A DNA stretch of 64,000 nucleotides from Pseudomonas sp. BGI-2 (lineage in GTDB: Bacteria > Pseudomonadota > Gammaproteobacteria > Pseudomonadales > Pseudomonadaceae): positions 1 to 64,000 of the forward strand of contig NZ_SISB01000017.1 in NCBI RefSeq assembly GCF_004310295.1, written 5' to 3'. Below the pieces are notes generated by a model that saw only the letters and a program-made list of their open reading frames with translations, searched no databases and was not told where the DNA came from. A program made the translations under genes and the position numbers. This document shows positions 44,070 through 55,609 of the stretch, in pieces (position 1 is the first letter of the stretch; every line of letters begins with the position of its first letter).

Positions 44070-44894
44070 ATGAGCGAGCTTTTTTACAACGCCGTGCCGA
44101 ACGCGACCCGTGTCGCCCCGCCACTGCCCGAGCCTCGGCAATACCCCAGCGAGAAACCGTCACGGGTCTACCTGTTCGGGACCTGCGTGGTGGATTTGTT
44201 CTACCCGGAAGCCGGGATGGATGCGATTCATCTGCTGGAGCGCGAAGGCATTCGTGTCGAGTACCCGCAAGGGCAAAGCTGCTGCGGGCAACCGGCCTAC
44301 ACCTCGGGTTACACCGAGCAGGCCCGGACCGTGGCGCGCTCGCAGTTGGCGCTGTTCGCCGGGGACTATCCGGTAGTGGTGCCGTCGGGATCGTGTGCCG
44401 GGATGTTGCGTGAACACTACGCCGACTTGTTCAAGGACGAGCCGCACACGCTGAAACAGGTTCAGGCGCTGGCCGCCCGGACTTATGAATTGGCCGAATT
44501 CCTGTTGTTTGTCTGCAAGGTGCAGCTCAAGGACAGCGGCGAGCCAGTGAAAGTGGCGCTTCACACCTCGTGCTCGGCACGCCGTGAAATGAATACCCAC
44601 CTGCACGGTCGCGAGCTGTTGTCGCAACTGAGCAACGTGGAGCGAGTCGACCACAGCCACGAAAGTGAATGCTGTGGCTTCGGTGGGACTTTCAGCGTCC
44701 GTATGCCAGACATTTCCGGCGCGATGGTGGCGGACAAGACCCGATCGTTGAAGGAATCCGGCGCGCACAAGGTACTGAGTGCCGACTGCGGTTGCCTGAT
44801 GAACATCAACGGCTCGCTGGAGAAACAGAGGGAAGCGTTGCGCGGCCAACACCTGGCCAGTTTCCTTTGGCAGCGAACCGGAGGTGTTCTATGA
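44070..44894 (+). CDS. lutA: L-lactate oxidation subunit LutA (LldE)
   Basis: The 274-residue protein starts MSELFYNAVPNATRV at ATG 44070; the longer frame covers the hairpin region. Two CCG domains (QSCCGQPAYTSG and ESECCGFGGTFSVR) bind Fe-S or heterodisulfide-type centres. LutABC is a cytoplasmic L-lactate dehydrogenase complex, described in Bacillus and Shewanella. The stop overlaps the lutB start (ATGA). Confidence 0.95.
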   Translation: MSELFYNAVPNATRVAPPLPEPRQYPSEKPSRVYLFGTCVVDLFYPEAGMDAIHLLEREGIRVEYPQGQSCCGQPAYTSGYTEQARTVARSQLALFAGDYPVVVPSGSCAGMLREHYADLFKDEPHTLKQVQALAARTYELAEFLLFVCKVQLKDSGEPVKVALHTSCSARREMNTHLHGRELLSQLSNVERVDHSHESECCGFGGTFSVRMPDISGAMVADKTRSLKESGAHKVLSADCGCLMNINGSLEKQREALRGQHLASFLWQRTGGVL

Positions 44895-46345
44895 ACGCTT
44901 CCGCGATTATTCCTACGGTTGCCGTGGAAGAAGATTTTCGCACCCGGGCTCATAAGGCGTTGGGTGACAAGCAACTGCGAAATAACTTTCGCACTGCGAT
45001 GGATTCACTGATGACAAAACGGGCAGCGTCCTTCAGCGATGCCCACGAAAGAGAACATTTGCGAGCGCTGGGCAACGCTGTCCGCGCCCGTGCGTTATCC
45101 AAGTTGCCCGATCTGCTCGAGCAGCTTGAACAGAACCTGACCCGCAACGGTGTGACAGTGCACTGGGCGGAAACGGTGGACGAGGCCAATGGCATCGTCC
45201 TCTCGATCATCCGCGCTCACGAGGGGCGGCAAGTGATCAAGGGCAAATCGATGGTCAGCGAAGAGATGGAGATGAATCACTTCCTCGCTGAACAGGGCAT
45301 TGAATGCCTGGAATCGGACATGGGCGAGTACATCGTCCAGCTCGACCACGAGAAGCCTTCACACATTATTATGCCGGCGATCCACAAGAATGCCGGTCAG
45401 GTCGCGTCCTTGTTCCACGACAAACTTGGCGTGGAGTACACCAAGGACGTTGACCAACTCATTCAGATCGGTCGCAAAGTCTTGCGACAGAAATTCTTCG
45501 AAGCGGACATCGGCGTCTCCGGCGTCAACTTCGCCGTGGCCGAAACCGGCACCCTGCTGCTGGTGGAAAACGAAGGCAACGGGCGCATGACCACCACGGT
45601 GCCGCCAGTGCACATCGCAGTCACCGGCATCGAAAAAGTCGTGGAAAACCTGCGCGACGTGGTGCCTCTGTTGTCACTGCTGACTCGCTCGGCCCTCGGC
45701 CAGCCGATCACCACCTACGTCAACATGATCTCCGGCCCGCGCAAGGAACATGAACTCGACGGCCCCCAGGAAGTGCATCTGGTCCTGCTCGATAACGGTC
45801 GTAGCCAGGCCTTCGCCGACAGCGAATTGCGCCAGACCCTGAACTGCATTCGCTGCGGGGCTTGTATGAATCATTGCCCGGTCTACACCAGAATCGGCGG
45901 CCACGCCTATGGGGAGGTTTACCCCGGGCCTATCGGAAAAATCATCACCCCGCACATGGTCAGCCTGGCGAACGTCCCGGACCATCCGAGCGCGTCGTCG
46001 CTGTGTGGCGCTTGCGGTGAAGTCTGCCCGGTAAAAATTCCTATCCCCGCACTGCTGCGTCGCCTACGGGAAGAAAACGTCAAAGCGCCGGACAGCCCGC
46101 ATCAAGTCATGCGCGGCCAGGGCAGCAAATACTCGCGCAAAGAACGTTTTATCTGGAACGCCTGGGCTAGGCTCAACAGTTCGCCGACGTTGTATCGACT
46201 GTTCGGCTTTTTCGCCACACGGCTGCGCGCCCTGGCACCAAATAATGTTGGCCCCTGGTCGCAAAACCACAGCGCACCGAAACCCGCTGCCCGCTCACTG
46301 CACGACATGGCCCGCGAGCATCTGGCCAAACAGGGAGATCGTTGA
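44891..46345 (+). CDS. lutB: L-lactate oxidation iron-sulfur subunit LutB (LldF)
   Basis: The 484-residue protein starts MNASAIIPTVAVEEDFRTR. It has a LUD domain (about 70-290) and two ferredoxin-like clusters, CIRCGACMNHCP and CGACGEVCPVKIP, then a C-terminal DUF3390-like part. It passes electrons from lactate to the respiratory chain. It is coupled to lutA and lutC by overlapping stop and start codons. Confidence 0.96.
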   Translation: MNASAIIPTVAVEEDFRTRAHKALGDKQLRNNFRTAMDSLMTKRAASFSDAHEREHLRALGNAVRARALSKLPDLLEQLEQNLTRNGVTVHWAETVDEANGIVLSIIRAHEGRQVIKGKSMVSEEMEMNHFLAEQGIECLESDMGEYIVQLDHEKPSHIIMPAIHKNAGQVASLFHDKLGVEYTKDVDQLIQIGRKVLRQKFFEADIGVSGVNFAVAETGTLLLVENEGNGRMTTTVPPVHIAVTGIEKVVENLRDVVPLLSLLTRSALGQPITTYVNMISGPRKEHELDGPQEVHLVLLDNGRSQAFADSELRQTLNCIRCGACMNHCPVYTRIGGHAYGEVYPGPIGKIITPHMVSLANVPDHPSASSLCGACGEVCPVKIPIPALLRRLREENVKAPDSPHQVMRGQGSKYSRKERFIWNAWARLNSSPTLYRLFGFFATRLRALAPNNVGPWSQNHSAPKPAARSLHDMAREHLAKQGDR

Positions 46346-47012
46346 TGAGCGCCAAGCAAAACATCCTCGCCAAGTTACGGAAAAGTCTGACCGGCACCAC
46401 ACCGGTGCCTGACGAGTTCAACGTCGAACTGGTGACGGCGCCTTACACCTACACCGCCGATCAACGCATCCCGCAACTGCGAAAGCTGATGGAAGCGGTG
46501 CACACCGAAATCCATCTGACGTCCGGCGAATGTTGGCCGGCGCTGCTCGCGCAATTACTGCTGGATCGTCAATTGCCGAGCCTGTTGATCGCGCCGACTA
46601 CACCTCACGGTCAACGAATCACTCAGCACTGGGCGAAAAATCCTGGTCTGCCAACACTCAAATCCTACGACCGCCCGGTTGAAGAATGGAAAGCCGAGCT
46701 GTTCAACGACACCCCGGCCAGCCTGACCACTACCCTCGGGGCAATCGCTGCCACGGGGAGCCTGATTCTCTGGCCGACGCGGGAAGAGCCGCGCCTGATG
46801 AGCCTGGTACCGCCGGTGCATTTCGCCCTGCTCAAGGCCAGTGAAATCCGCGACAACTTCTATCAGGTGCAGCAGGAATTCGAGTGGGCCCAAGGCCTGC
46901 CGACCAACGCCTTGCTGGTGTCCGGCCCGTCGAAAACCGCTGACATCGAGCAAGTCCTGGCTTACGGCGCGCACGGTCCGAAAGACCTGGTGGTTTTGAT
47001 CCTGGAGGACCA

Positions 47013-47016
<4 letters not shown>
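46345..47016 (+). CDS. lutC: L-lactate oxidation subunit LutC (LldG)
   Basis: The 223-residue protein from ATG 46345 (MSAKQNILAKLRKSL) is a LUD-domain protein with TLGAIAATGSLILWPTREEPRLMSLVPP within residues 130-157 and a C-terminal GPSKTADIEQVLAYGAHGPKDL signature. The start shares one base with the lutB stop (TGATG). It is the third part of the LutABC complex. Confidence 0.95.
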
Positions 47017-49823
<2,807 letters not shown>

Positions 49824-49837
49824 TACATTTTCACCAG

Positions 49838-49864
49838 CAAAAAGGGGCAATAACGCCCCTTTTT
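49838..49864 (+). terminator. Rho-independent terminator of the lactate operon
   Basis: AAAGGGGC (49841-49848) pairs with GCCCCTTT (49855-49862) and is followed by T residues to 49864. Confidence 0.85.
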
Positions 49865-50035
49865 AGTGCATTTCTTACCCTTCGAGAAATTTTTCATAGC
49901 CCGTTAAGAAAAAACCGAATTCCTGAACGACGCCGTAGTCATTAATTTAGGCCTCAACGAACGTGGCTTAATAAGACTCGGCCGAGCCGCCAGCTGATAC
50001 GGCAACACCGAGACCATCAGTTCAAGGAGATACCC

Positions 50036-50311
50036 ATGAAACGTACCGCTCTTGCTGGTTTGTTTATTTCTGTTGCAATGCTGGCCTCTCCCGTTTTCGC
50101 TGCCACTGACCTGTGCACAGTGAAGCTTCAGGAGCTGAAAAACAAAGTCACTACGATCCCGGCCACGTCCGAAAACGCCACGATGGATATCAAGCGCATG
50201 CAGGCGGATGCCGAAGCAGCGCAAAAGGCCGGTGATGACGACAAATGCGTCACTTCAGCCACTCAAGCGTTGTCCCGCGTGGACAAACTGGCCAGCGAGC
50301 CAGCCAAGTAA
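50036..50311 (+). CDS. Small secreted/periplasmic protein
   Basis: The 91-residue protein (MKRTALAGLFISVAMLASP) has a typical signal peptide with likely cleavage after SPVFA (residue 22). The mature part is small and helical with two Cys (CTVKLQELKNKV; DDKCVTSATQAL), which may form a disulfide. AAGGAGAT is four bases before the ATG. I do not recognise a function. A TTCG-loop hairpin follows at 50316-50343. Confidence 0.8.
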   Translation: MKRTALAGLFISVAMLASPVFAATDLCTVKLQELKNKVTTIPATSENATMDIKRMQADAEAAQKAGDDDKCVTSATQALSRVDKLASEPAK

Positions 50312-50315
50312 ACCG

Positions 50316-50343
50316 GGAAGGCCAACCTTCGGGTTGGCCTTCC
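50316..50343 (+). terminator. Stable TTCG-loop hairpin
   Basis: GGAAGGCCAACC (50316-50327) pairs perfectly with GGTTGGCCTTCC (50332-50343) around a TTCG tetraloop. No U-run follows, but stability is very high. It lies between the secreted protein and the tmRNA gene. Confidence 0.7.
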
Positions 50344-50406
50344 GTGACCGTTTGGCGTACACTGCGCAGGCTTGTTGCTCACTTTGACTCACCGAACAAC
50401 AGGCAC

Positions 50407-50804
50407 GGGGCCGTTTAGGATTCGACGCCGGTCGCGAAACTTTAGGTGCATGCCGAGTTGGTAACAGAACTCGTAAATCCACTGTTGCAACTACTTATAG
50501 TTGCCAATGACGAAACCTACGGCCAGGAATTCTCTCTCGCTGCGTAAGCAGCTTTAGATCCTGAGCTTCTGGTACCTTCGGGTCCAGCAATCACCAGGGG
50601 ATGTCTGTAAACCCAAAGTGATTGTCATATAGAACAGAATCGCCGTGCAGTACGTTGTGGACGAAGCGGCTAAAACTTACACAACTCGCCCAAAGCACCC
50701 TGCCCTTCGGGTCGCTGAGGGTTAACTTAATAGAAACGGCTACGCATGTAGTACCGACAGCGGAGTACTGGCGGACGGGGGTTCAAATCCCCCCGGCTCC
50801 ACCA
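50407..50804 (+). ncRNA. ssrA: tmRNA
   Basis: The 398-nt RNA begins GGGGCCGTTTAGGATTCGAC and ends GGTTCAAATCCCCCCGGC-TCCACCA, giving the tRNA-like acceptor and T arm. An internal frame resumes at GCC and encodes ANDETYGQEFSLAA followed by TAA, the proteolysis tag; the usual LAA end is present. Works with SmpB to rescue stalled ribosomes. A strong terminator lies 15 bases after the CCA. Confidence 0.97.
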
Positions 50805-50818
50805 AATACGAAGCAAGA

Positions 50819-50843
50819 CAAAACCCGCCAAGTGCGGGTTTTG
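50819..50843 (+). terminator. Terminator of tmRNA
   Basis: CAAAACCCGC (50819-50828) pairs with GCGGGTTTTG (50834-50843) over a five-base loop, with T bases in and after the stem. Confidence 0.85.
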
Positions 50844-50919
50844 TTGCATCTGGGGGTTGGTGATTTGTGGTTAAACACAACCAGACCTATGCTGGCGATC
50901 TCCCCGCAAGGAAGCAGCC

Positions 50920-51123
50920 ATGAAATTCAAAGTACTGATTGCCGCGCTAACCCTTTCCCTGACGTCCGGTTGTGCACACTACAACGACCGCACCACCGAC
51001 ACCAATAAAACCGGGCGGATTGCCTGTGATGCCGAGCCCAAGAATCAGGCTGGCTGCTATACGAAGCAGTCGAAGGACTGGAATTGGGGTGGGTTGAAGT
51101 TTGGGGTTGGGGCTTCGAACTAG
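50920..51123 (+). CDS. Small lipoprotein
   Basis: The 67-residue protein (MKFKVLIAALTLSLTSGCAH) has a signal peptide with lipobox TSGC (Cys18). The short mature part has two more Cys (RIACDAEP, AGCYTKQ) and a Trp/Gly-rich end (DWNWGGLKFGVG). AAGGAAG lies upstream of the ATG. Function unknown. Confidence 0.75.
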   Translation: MKFKVLIAALTLSLTSGCAHYNDRTTDTNKTGRIACDAEPKNQAGCYTKQSKDWNWGGLKFGVGASN

Positions 51124-51507
51124 GTTCGGAACTCGCAGAAACCGCTGATTTTGGAAGCCTCTTTTAAACAGAAATCTCGTTCTGATCCTACAGACGCCGT
51201 GATTCTTCGGGATGTTTCCGACAGGTTCCGGCGGTTGTCAGGTAGGAAGGCGAGTGGATAGGCTTTGTCGGTCGCTGCACATCAGCGACCGGGCCTGGAA
51301 ACCCGAGGGAATAGAGCTAATCAGTAGTCCACATGACATACTGCGGCGTTTTTTTCAGCCTGCAGTTCAATGTTATGGCGGCTGTGTGCGGGAGACCTTC
51401 GGGTCTGCCAAGGGTTAGCTCCTACCTCGGTTTCCAGCCCTCGCACAGCTGCCACCCACTCGCCTGGAAATGAAAGTGGCAGCTCCAATTATTTAGGAGC
51501 TTTTACC
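51124..51507 (+). promoter_or_regulatory. Structured 5' leader of the DUF6124-like gene
   Basis: No gene is seen in this stretch. Perfect stems occur at 51271-51291 (GGTCGCTG/CAGCGACC), 51393-51406 (AGACC, TTCG loop, GGTCT) and 51448-51485 (AGCTGCCAC/GTGGCAGCT). A long-range helix pairs 51292-51308 with 51427-51442. CGCACAGCTGCC at 51443-51454 can pair either with 51377-51390 upstream or partly with 51477-51485 downstream, next to the ribosome-binding site (TTAGGAGC, 51493-51500). Alternative folding could control translation. Confidence 0.5.
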
Positions 51508-51885
51508 ATGATCAAAGAAACCCCAAACCCGCCTGCCGCGGACGACGTTTCCCCCTATGAATCCATCGATTCAAAAAAACTCCACGACGCCGCTGACCGC
51601 GCGCTCGATCACTACCTCAACCCCTCCGCCCTCAAATCACCCGTTGCCCGCAAACCAAGCACGATGTTTCTCGTTGCGCCGGATTTAAAGGACGAAGACC
51701 TGCTCGCCCACACCTGTGAATCGTTGGCCCAGGCCAGTGTAATGGCGAGTGATTTTGCCGGGTATCTGGAAGGCCCACATCGACATAGAGCGATGGCGAT
51801 TCAGCAGGTGGTGATGCTGGCGGAACTGGCGGTGAATCGGATGCTGGATAATGTTGATGTGCCGAAATCTGCGCCACGCAGTTGA
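51508..51885 (+). CDS. Small DUF6124-like protein
   Basis: The 125-residue protein from ATG 51508 (MIKETPNPPAADDVSPYES) resembles a small protein family common in the P. fluorescens group (DUF6124, earlier DUF3077). Family marks are a Pro-rich start, SKKLHDAADRALDHYL, and a helical C-terminal half (CESLAQASVMASDFAGYL). AGGAGC lies eight bases upstream. It has no signal or membrane segment. Function unknown. The structured leader upstream suggests post-transcriptional control. Confidence 0.75.
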   Translation: MIKETPNPPAADDVSPYESIDSKKLHDAADRALDHYLNPSALKSPVARKPSTMFLVAPDLKDEDLLAHTCESLAQASVMASDFAGYLEGPHRHRAMAIQQVVMLAELAVNRMLDNVDVPKSAPRS

Positions 51886-51890
51886 TCCCC

Positions 51891-51980
51891 TGTGGGAGCG
51901 AGCTTGCTCGTGATTGCGGTGTGTCAGTCGACACCAATGTTGAATGAACAATCGCTATCGCGAGCAGGCTCACTCCCACA
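51891..51980. repeat. REPIN-like repeat, copy 1 of a pair
   Basis: TGTGGGAGCGAGCTTGCTCG (51891-51910) and its imperfect inverse ending CACTCCCACA (to 51980) flank a spacer with GTCGACACCAATGTTGAATG. It starts five bases after the upstream stop codon. Confidence 0.85.
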
Positions 51981-52025
51981 CTGGATTTTTGTCGCACACA
52001 GATTTTGTGTTCGCTGGAGATCACC

Positions 52026-52115
52026 TGTGGGAGTGGGCTTGCTCACGAAGGCGGCGGATCAGTCGACATCAATGTTGAATGACAAACCGTATTCGCGAGC
52101 AAGCCCGCTCCCACA
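52026..52115. repeat. REPIN-like repeat, copy 2 of a pair
   Basis: TGTGGGAGTGGGCTTGCTCA and the inverse ending CGCTCCCACA flank a spacer (GTCGACATCAATGTTGAATG) nearly identical to that of copy 1. The two copies are therefore a tandem duplication, 135 bp apart. Confidence 0.85.
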
Positions 52116-52151
52116 TTGGTTAGGGGTATGGCAGGGATTTTCTCAGTGCAC

Positions 52152-52574
52152 TCAAAGCACTTTCAAATCCACCGACACATGCCCGCGTGTCATCCGAGAA
52201 TACGGGCAGATCTGGTGCGCAGCCTCAGCCAGTTCCCGTTTCACCCCCTCCTCCAGCCCGGGAATGTTGACGTTCAACCTGACCGCCAACTGGAAGTCCC
52301 CGCTACCGACCTTGCCCAAGTCCACCTCGGCATCGACCGACGTGTCTTCCGGCAGTTTGATTTTCATCTTGCCCGCCACCACCTGTATCGCGCCGATGAA
52401 GCAGGCCGAATACCCGAGTGCAAACAGTTGCTCCGGATTGGTGCCCGGCTTGCCCGATCCCGGCGAGCTGAATTTGACATCAAGCTCCCCATCGCTGGAT
52501 TTGCCAGTGCCTGTGCGGCCGCCGACGGTGTGGGTTTTTGCGGTGTATAGAACGGTTTCCAGTGCAGTGCTCAT
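52152..52574 (-). CDS. ohr: Organic hydroperoxide resistance protein (Ohr)
   Basis: The 140-residue OsmC-fold peroxidase has catalytic Cys58 (GYSACFIGA), Cys123 (HQICPYS) and Arg20 (VGGRTGTG), all as in the Ohr subfamily. It reduces organic and fatty-acid hydroperoxides using lipoylated proteins as electron donors. It is separated from pelG by a terminator and probably transcribed alone. Its regulator OhrR is not in the window. Confidence 0.95.
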   Translation of the reverse strand: MSTALETVLYTAKTHTVGGRTGTGKSSDGELDVKFSSPGSGKPGTNPEQLFALGYSACFIGAIQVVAGKMKIKLPEDTSVDAEVDLGKVGSGDFQLAVRLNVNIPGLEEGVKRELAEAAHQICPYSRMTRGHVSVDLKVL

Positions 52575-52666
52575 GATCGTGACTCCTGATGGGAAGCAAC
52601 AGATGATGGGGCCGGGAGTTCAAGCCTAGCAGCGCAATCAAGACTGACAAGTGACGTCAGTCGGAC

Positions 52667-52706
52667 GAAAAAAAGGCACTGAGCGAAAACCGCCAGTGCC
52701 TTTTTT
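52667..52706 (-). terminator. Terminator of the pel operon
   Basis: AGGCACTG (52674-52681) pairs with CAGTGCCT (52694-52701), with A7 before and T6 after on the plus strand. On the minus strand a U-run follows the stem, 18 bases past pelG. Confidence 0.85.
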
Positions 52707-52723
52707 CACGCCTGAAAAAACGA

Positions 52724-54094
52724 TCAGCGCGACAACATAAACGTGTCGTACTCCAAATCCTCCAGCGCCGTTGTAAGCCTGTGTAAACCCAGCAATACAC
52801 AAATCAGCAACGACAGCGTAAACCCATACCCGAAGAAGCTTGGCCCCAGGTACATGCTGAACAGCGTCAACATCGCGTTCAACACTGCAAATAGCACGCA
52901 CAGTTCCAGCACCACCGTGCGCTTGTCGAGGTAGAAGAACACGTTGAGCAACGCCATAAACACCACTTGAATGCTCACACCGATCAGGTCGATGTAGAAC
53001 AGCGGCAGGTAATAACTGGAGATGCCCAGCCAGTCCAGCAGGCGCGGTGCGAACAGGAACAACAGCACCGCCGTCAGCCCCTGCACCTTGCAGATTTCCA
53101 GCAGACCCTGGCGGATCGACAAGGTCATTTCAGTTTTCAGCTGGCCGATGTGTTGCAGGGTTTCGCCTTCGCGGATCGCCCGGAACAGGCGGTCGTACCA
53201 CTCGGCAAAGTCGGTCTCGATGCGCACCAGAAACACCGCCATGCCGGGGATGATCGCCAGGTACGCGAGGAAGATCGGCAGGTCGTAAAGGATCGAGGCG
53301 CGCAGCGGGCCGACGATTTCGTTGGAGGTGCCGGGGTTGAACCAGAACAGGAATTTGTCGATCCAGATGCCCATGTTGTAGAAGAAACCGGTGGCCAGCA
53401 GGCTGAGGAAAACGTTGCGCCGGTCGAGGAAGTCGAAGGCGATCAGTTTCTCGGCGCGGTACTCGCGCAGGATGTCGTAGAGGAACAGAAACAACAGCGT
53501 GCTGTGCCCGATCAACAGCGCCAGCAGCAAGCCCGGCATCTGCAAAAAGCTCAGCACGTAGGCACTCGCGACCATCAGCGTATAACCCACCAGCATCACC
53601 AGCAGAATGCGGTTATAGGCCTTCATCCCCGAGAGGAAGATGATCACCAGCCACAAGTTGCACAGCACCACGAAGTTCGCCAGTACCAGCACGCGGTAAA
53701 TCAACGGCTCATCGAACAACAAGCCCAGCACGACGATTCCCAACAACCCGGCACCGAGCGTGACCAGCAACAACACGCCCAACAGGTTGGGCAGGATCTG
53801 ATCGTACTTGTGCTCGAACAAGCGGTCGGACACAAAGCGCGTGAAAAACAACTGCAAGCCGCCGGTCAGGACCAACGAGGTGGCCATCAGGTACGTCACG
53901 GTCACGAGGAACTGCCCCACCAGCATGTTCGGCAGCAGCAGGCCGATGCTGATGATGCCCACCAGCATCACGCTGATGATTGACAACACCCACGGGCCGG
54001 AGCTGATCAGTCCCGCGTAGACGTAGGCGTGCAAGGTCGCGGTGTAGGAATCGCGCGAAAGGATTTTTCGCAGTTCAAAGCCAATACCGGCCAT
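52724..54094 (-). CDS. pelG: Pel polysaccharide transporter PelG
   Basis: The 456-residue inner membrane protein (MAGIGFELRKILSRDSYTA) has about 12 membrane helices and belongs to the polysaccharide transporter (PST/MOP) superfamily. It is thought to move the Pel chain across the inner membrane with PelD, PelE and PelF. It starts one base after the pelF stop codon and is last in the operon, followed by a terminator. Confidence 0.96.
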   Translation of the reverse strand: MAGIGFELRKILSRDSYTATLHAYVYAGLISSGPWVLSIISVMLVGIISIGLLLPNMLVGQFLVTVTYLMATSLVLTGGLQLFFTRFVSDRLFEHKYDQILPNLLGVLLLVTLGAGLLGIVVLGLLFDEPLIYRVLVLANFVVLCNLWLVIIFLSGMKAYNRILLVMLVGYTLMVASAYVLSFLQMPGLLLALLIGHSTLLFLFLYDILREYRAEKLIAFDFLDRRNVFLSLLATGFFYNMGIWIDKFLFWFNPGTSNEIVGPLRASILYDLPIFLAYLAIIPGMAVFLVRIETDFAEWYDRLFRAIREGETLQHIGQLKTEMTLSIRQGLLEICKVQGLTAVLLFLFAPRLLDWLGISSYYLPLFYIDLIGVSIQVVFMALLNVFFYLDKRTVVLELCVLFAVLNAMLTLFSMYLGPSFFGYGFTLSLLICVLLGLHRLTTALEDLEYDTFMLSR

Positions 54095-55609
54095 TTAGCT
54101 GTTCTCCATGGCGGCTTGATACAGGTCGCGGTAACGCTGCAGCATCAAGGCTTCGGTGTAATAACGAGTGACCCGCAACAAACCGCTGGCCTGGGCGGCC
54201 TGCCAGCGTCGCGGGCTGCGCAACAGTTCAAGGATCGCGGCGCTCGTGGCTTGTGGATCGGCAATCGCCACCACTTTGCCGGCGTGCCCCAGGTCTCGGT
54301 CTTCGGCGCTACCACCTTCGATCAATTCGCGGCATGAACCCACGTCGCTGCTGACCACCGGCGTACCGGCGGCCCAGGCTTCGAGGATCACCAACGGCTG
54401 CGCTTCACTGATCGAGGTCAGCACCATCAGGCCGAGTTTCGGCAAGATGTCCTGAATGCGCTGGAAGCCGAGGAAATGCACCTTGCCTTCCAGGCCCAGG
54501 CTGGCCATCAGGCTGCGGCATTCGCTGACGTATTCCGGGTCTTCCTCTTCGGGGCCGACGATCCAGCCTTCGGCTTGCGGCATGGCGCTGATCACGCCGC
54601 GCATCGCCCGCAGAAAGGTTTTCACGTCCTTGATCGGCACCACACGCCCGATCAAGCCGACCACGGGCGCAATGCCGTGAGCACGGGATTCCAGCGCCGC
54701 GGTCCACACCGGCAGGTCGATGCCGTTGGGAATGACTTGGGTGCGGGCCGCGAGGGCGCCGTCCTTGATCTGCCGCTGACGGTTGCCGTCGTAGAGCGCG
54801 ATGATGTTGTCGGCACTGTTGTACGTCAGCTGGCCGATGCGCTCAAAGAAACGCACCCACAACGTGCGGATATAACCCGAGCCGGCATCAAGGCTGCGGT
54901 TCAGCGCCTGACCGGAACTCTCGGCGATCCAGCTGGCCTGGGCCAGGTCAATCTTGCGTTCCTTGGTGTAGATCCCGTGTTCGCTGAGCAGATAGGTGCA
55001 GTTCCAGCGCTGCTTGAGGATGCAGCCGAGGAAGCCCGCATACCCGGTGGAAATCGAATGCAGCACCCGCGCTTTCGGCATCCGTTGCGCGGCTTCGGCG
55101 AGCATCAGCAACGGCGACTGCATCGCGCGCAGGGTCCAGAAATAATTGACGAAAGACGGGTCGGCGCAATGCTGACGATAGCCTTCGCTCAACGACTCCC
55201 AACTGGCGCGGCTGCGCAGCACATCGTCGAGGGTCATGCGGCCCTGGGCGATGCAGTCGAGCAAGCGTTCGCCCAGTGCAGGGTCCGGCGCATCCGGGTG
55301 ATGCAGGAAGCGATACAAGTCCTGCAACTGCTGTTCGTCGGCCTCGCGGGGCACCACCAACCTGTCGGTCGGATGGGTTGCATCTTCGAGGAACACTTCT
55401 TCGATGTGCAGCACGTTCGCCGGCACTTCGTAGCGCCGGGCCGGATAGGCCTGACGCTGGCCGCCGATGAACATCACCGAAAAGGTCAGTTCCGGCAGGC
55501 CGAGGATCATCTGGTGAATCCAGCTGGAAACGCCGCCACGCACGTAAGGCCAGGTGCCTTCGAGCAGCAGACAGATGTCGGCAACCGGTGCCTGTTCCTT
55601 TTGACTCAT
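54095..55609 (-). CDS. pelF: Pel glycosyltransferase PelF
   Basis: The 504-residue cytosolic GT-B (GT4 family) transferase has an N-terminal LLEGTWPYVRGGVSSWIHQ motif, a nucleotide-sugar region (GLIGRVVPIKDVKTFL) and the EAQPLVILEAWAAGTPVV E-x7-E motif. It polymerises the partly acetylated GalNAc/GlcNAc backbone of Pel. Its start overlaps the pelE stop (ATGA). Confidence 0.96.
   Translation of the reverse strand: MSQKEQAPVADICLLLEGTWPYVRGGVSSWIHQMILGLPELTFSVMFIGGQRQAYPARRYEVPANVLHIEEVFLEDATHPTDRLVVPREADEQQLQDLYRFLHHPDAPDPALGERLLDCIAQGRMTLDDVLRSRASWESLSEGYRQHCADPSFVNYFWTLRAMQSPLLMLAEAAQRMPKARVLHSISTGYAGFLGCILKQRWNCTYLLSEHGIYTKERKIDLAQASWIAESSGQALNRSLDAGSGYIRTLWVRFFERIGQLTYNSADNIIALYDGNRQRQIKDGALAARTQVIPNGIDLPVWTAALESRAHGIAPVVGLIGRVVPIKDVKTFLRAMRGVISAMPQAEGWIVGPEEEDPEYVSECRSLMASLGLEGKVHFLGFQRIQDILPKLGLMVLTSISEAQPLVILEAWAAGTPVVSSDVGSCRELIEGGSAEDRDLGHAGKVVAIADPQATSAAILELLRSPRRWQAAQASGLLRVTRYYTEALMLQRYRDLYQAAMENS

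Noticed and set aside
50622..51008. 128-codon open frame after position 50622
   Set aside because: Runs through the 3' half of tmRNA and its terminator; not a protein gene.
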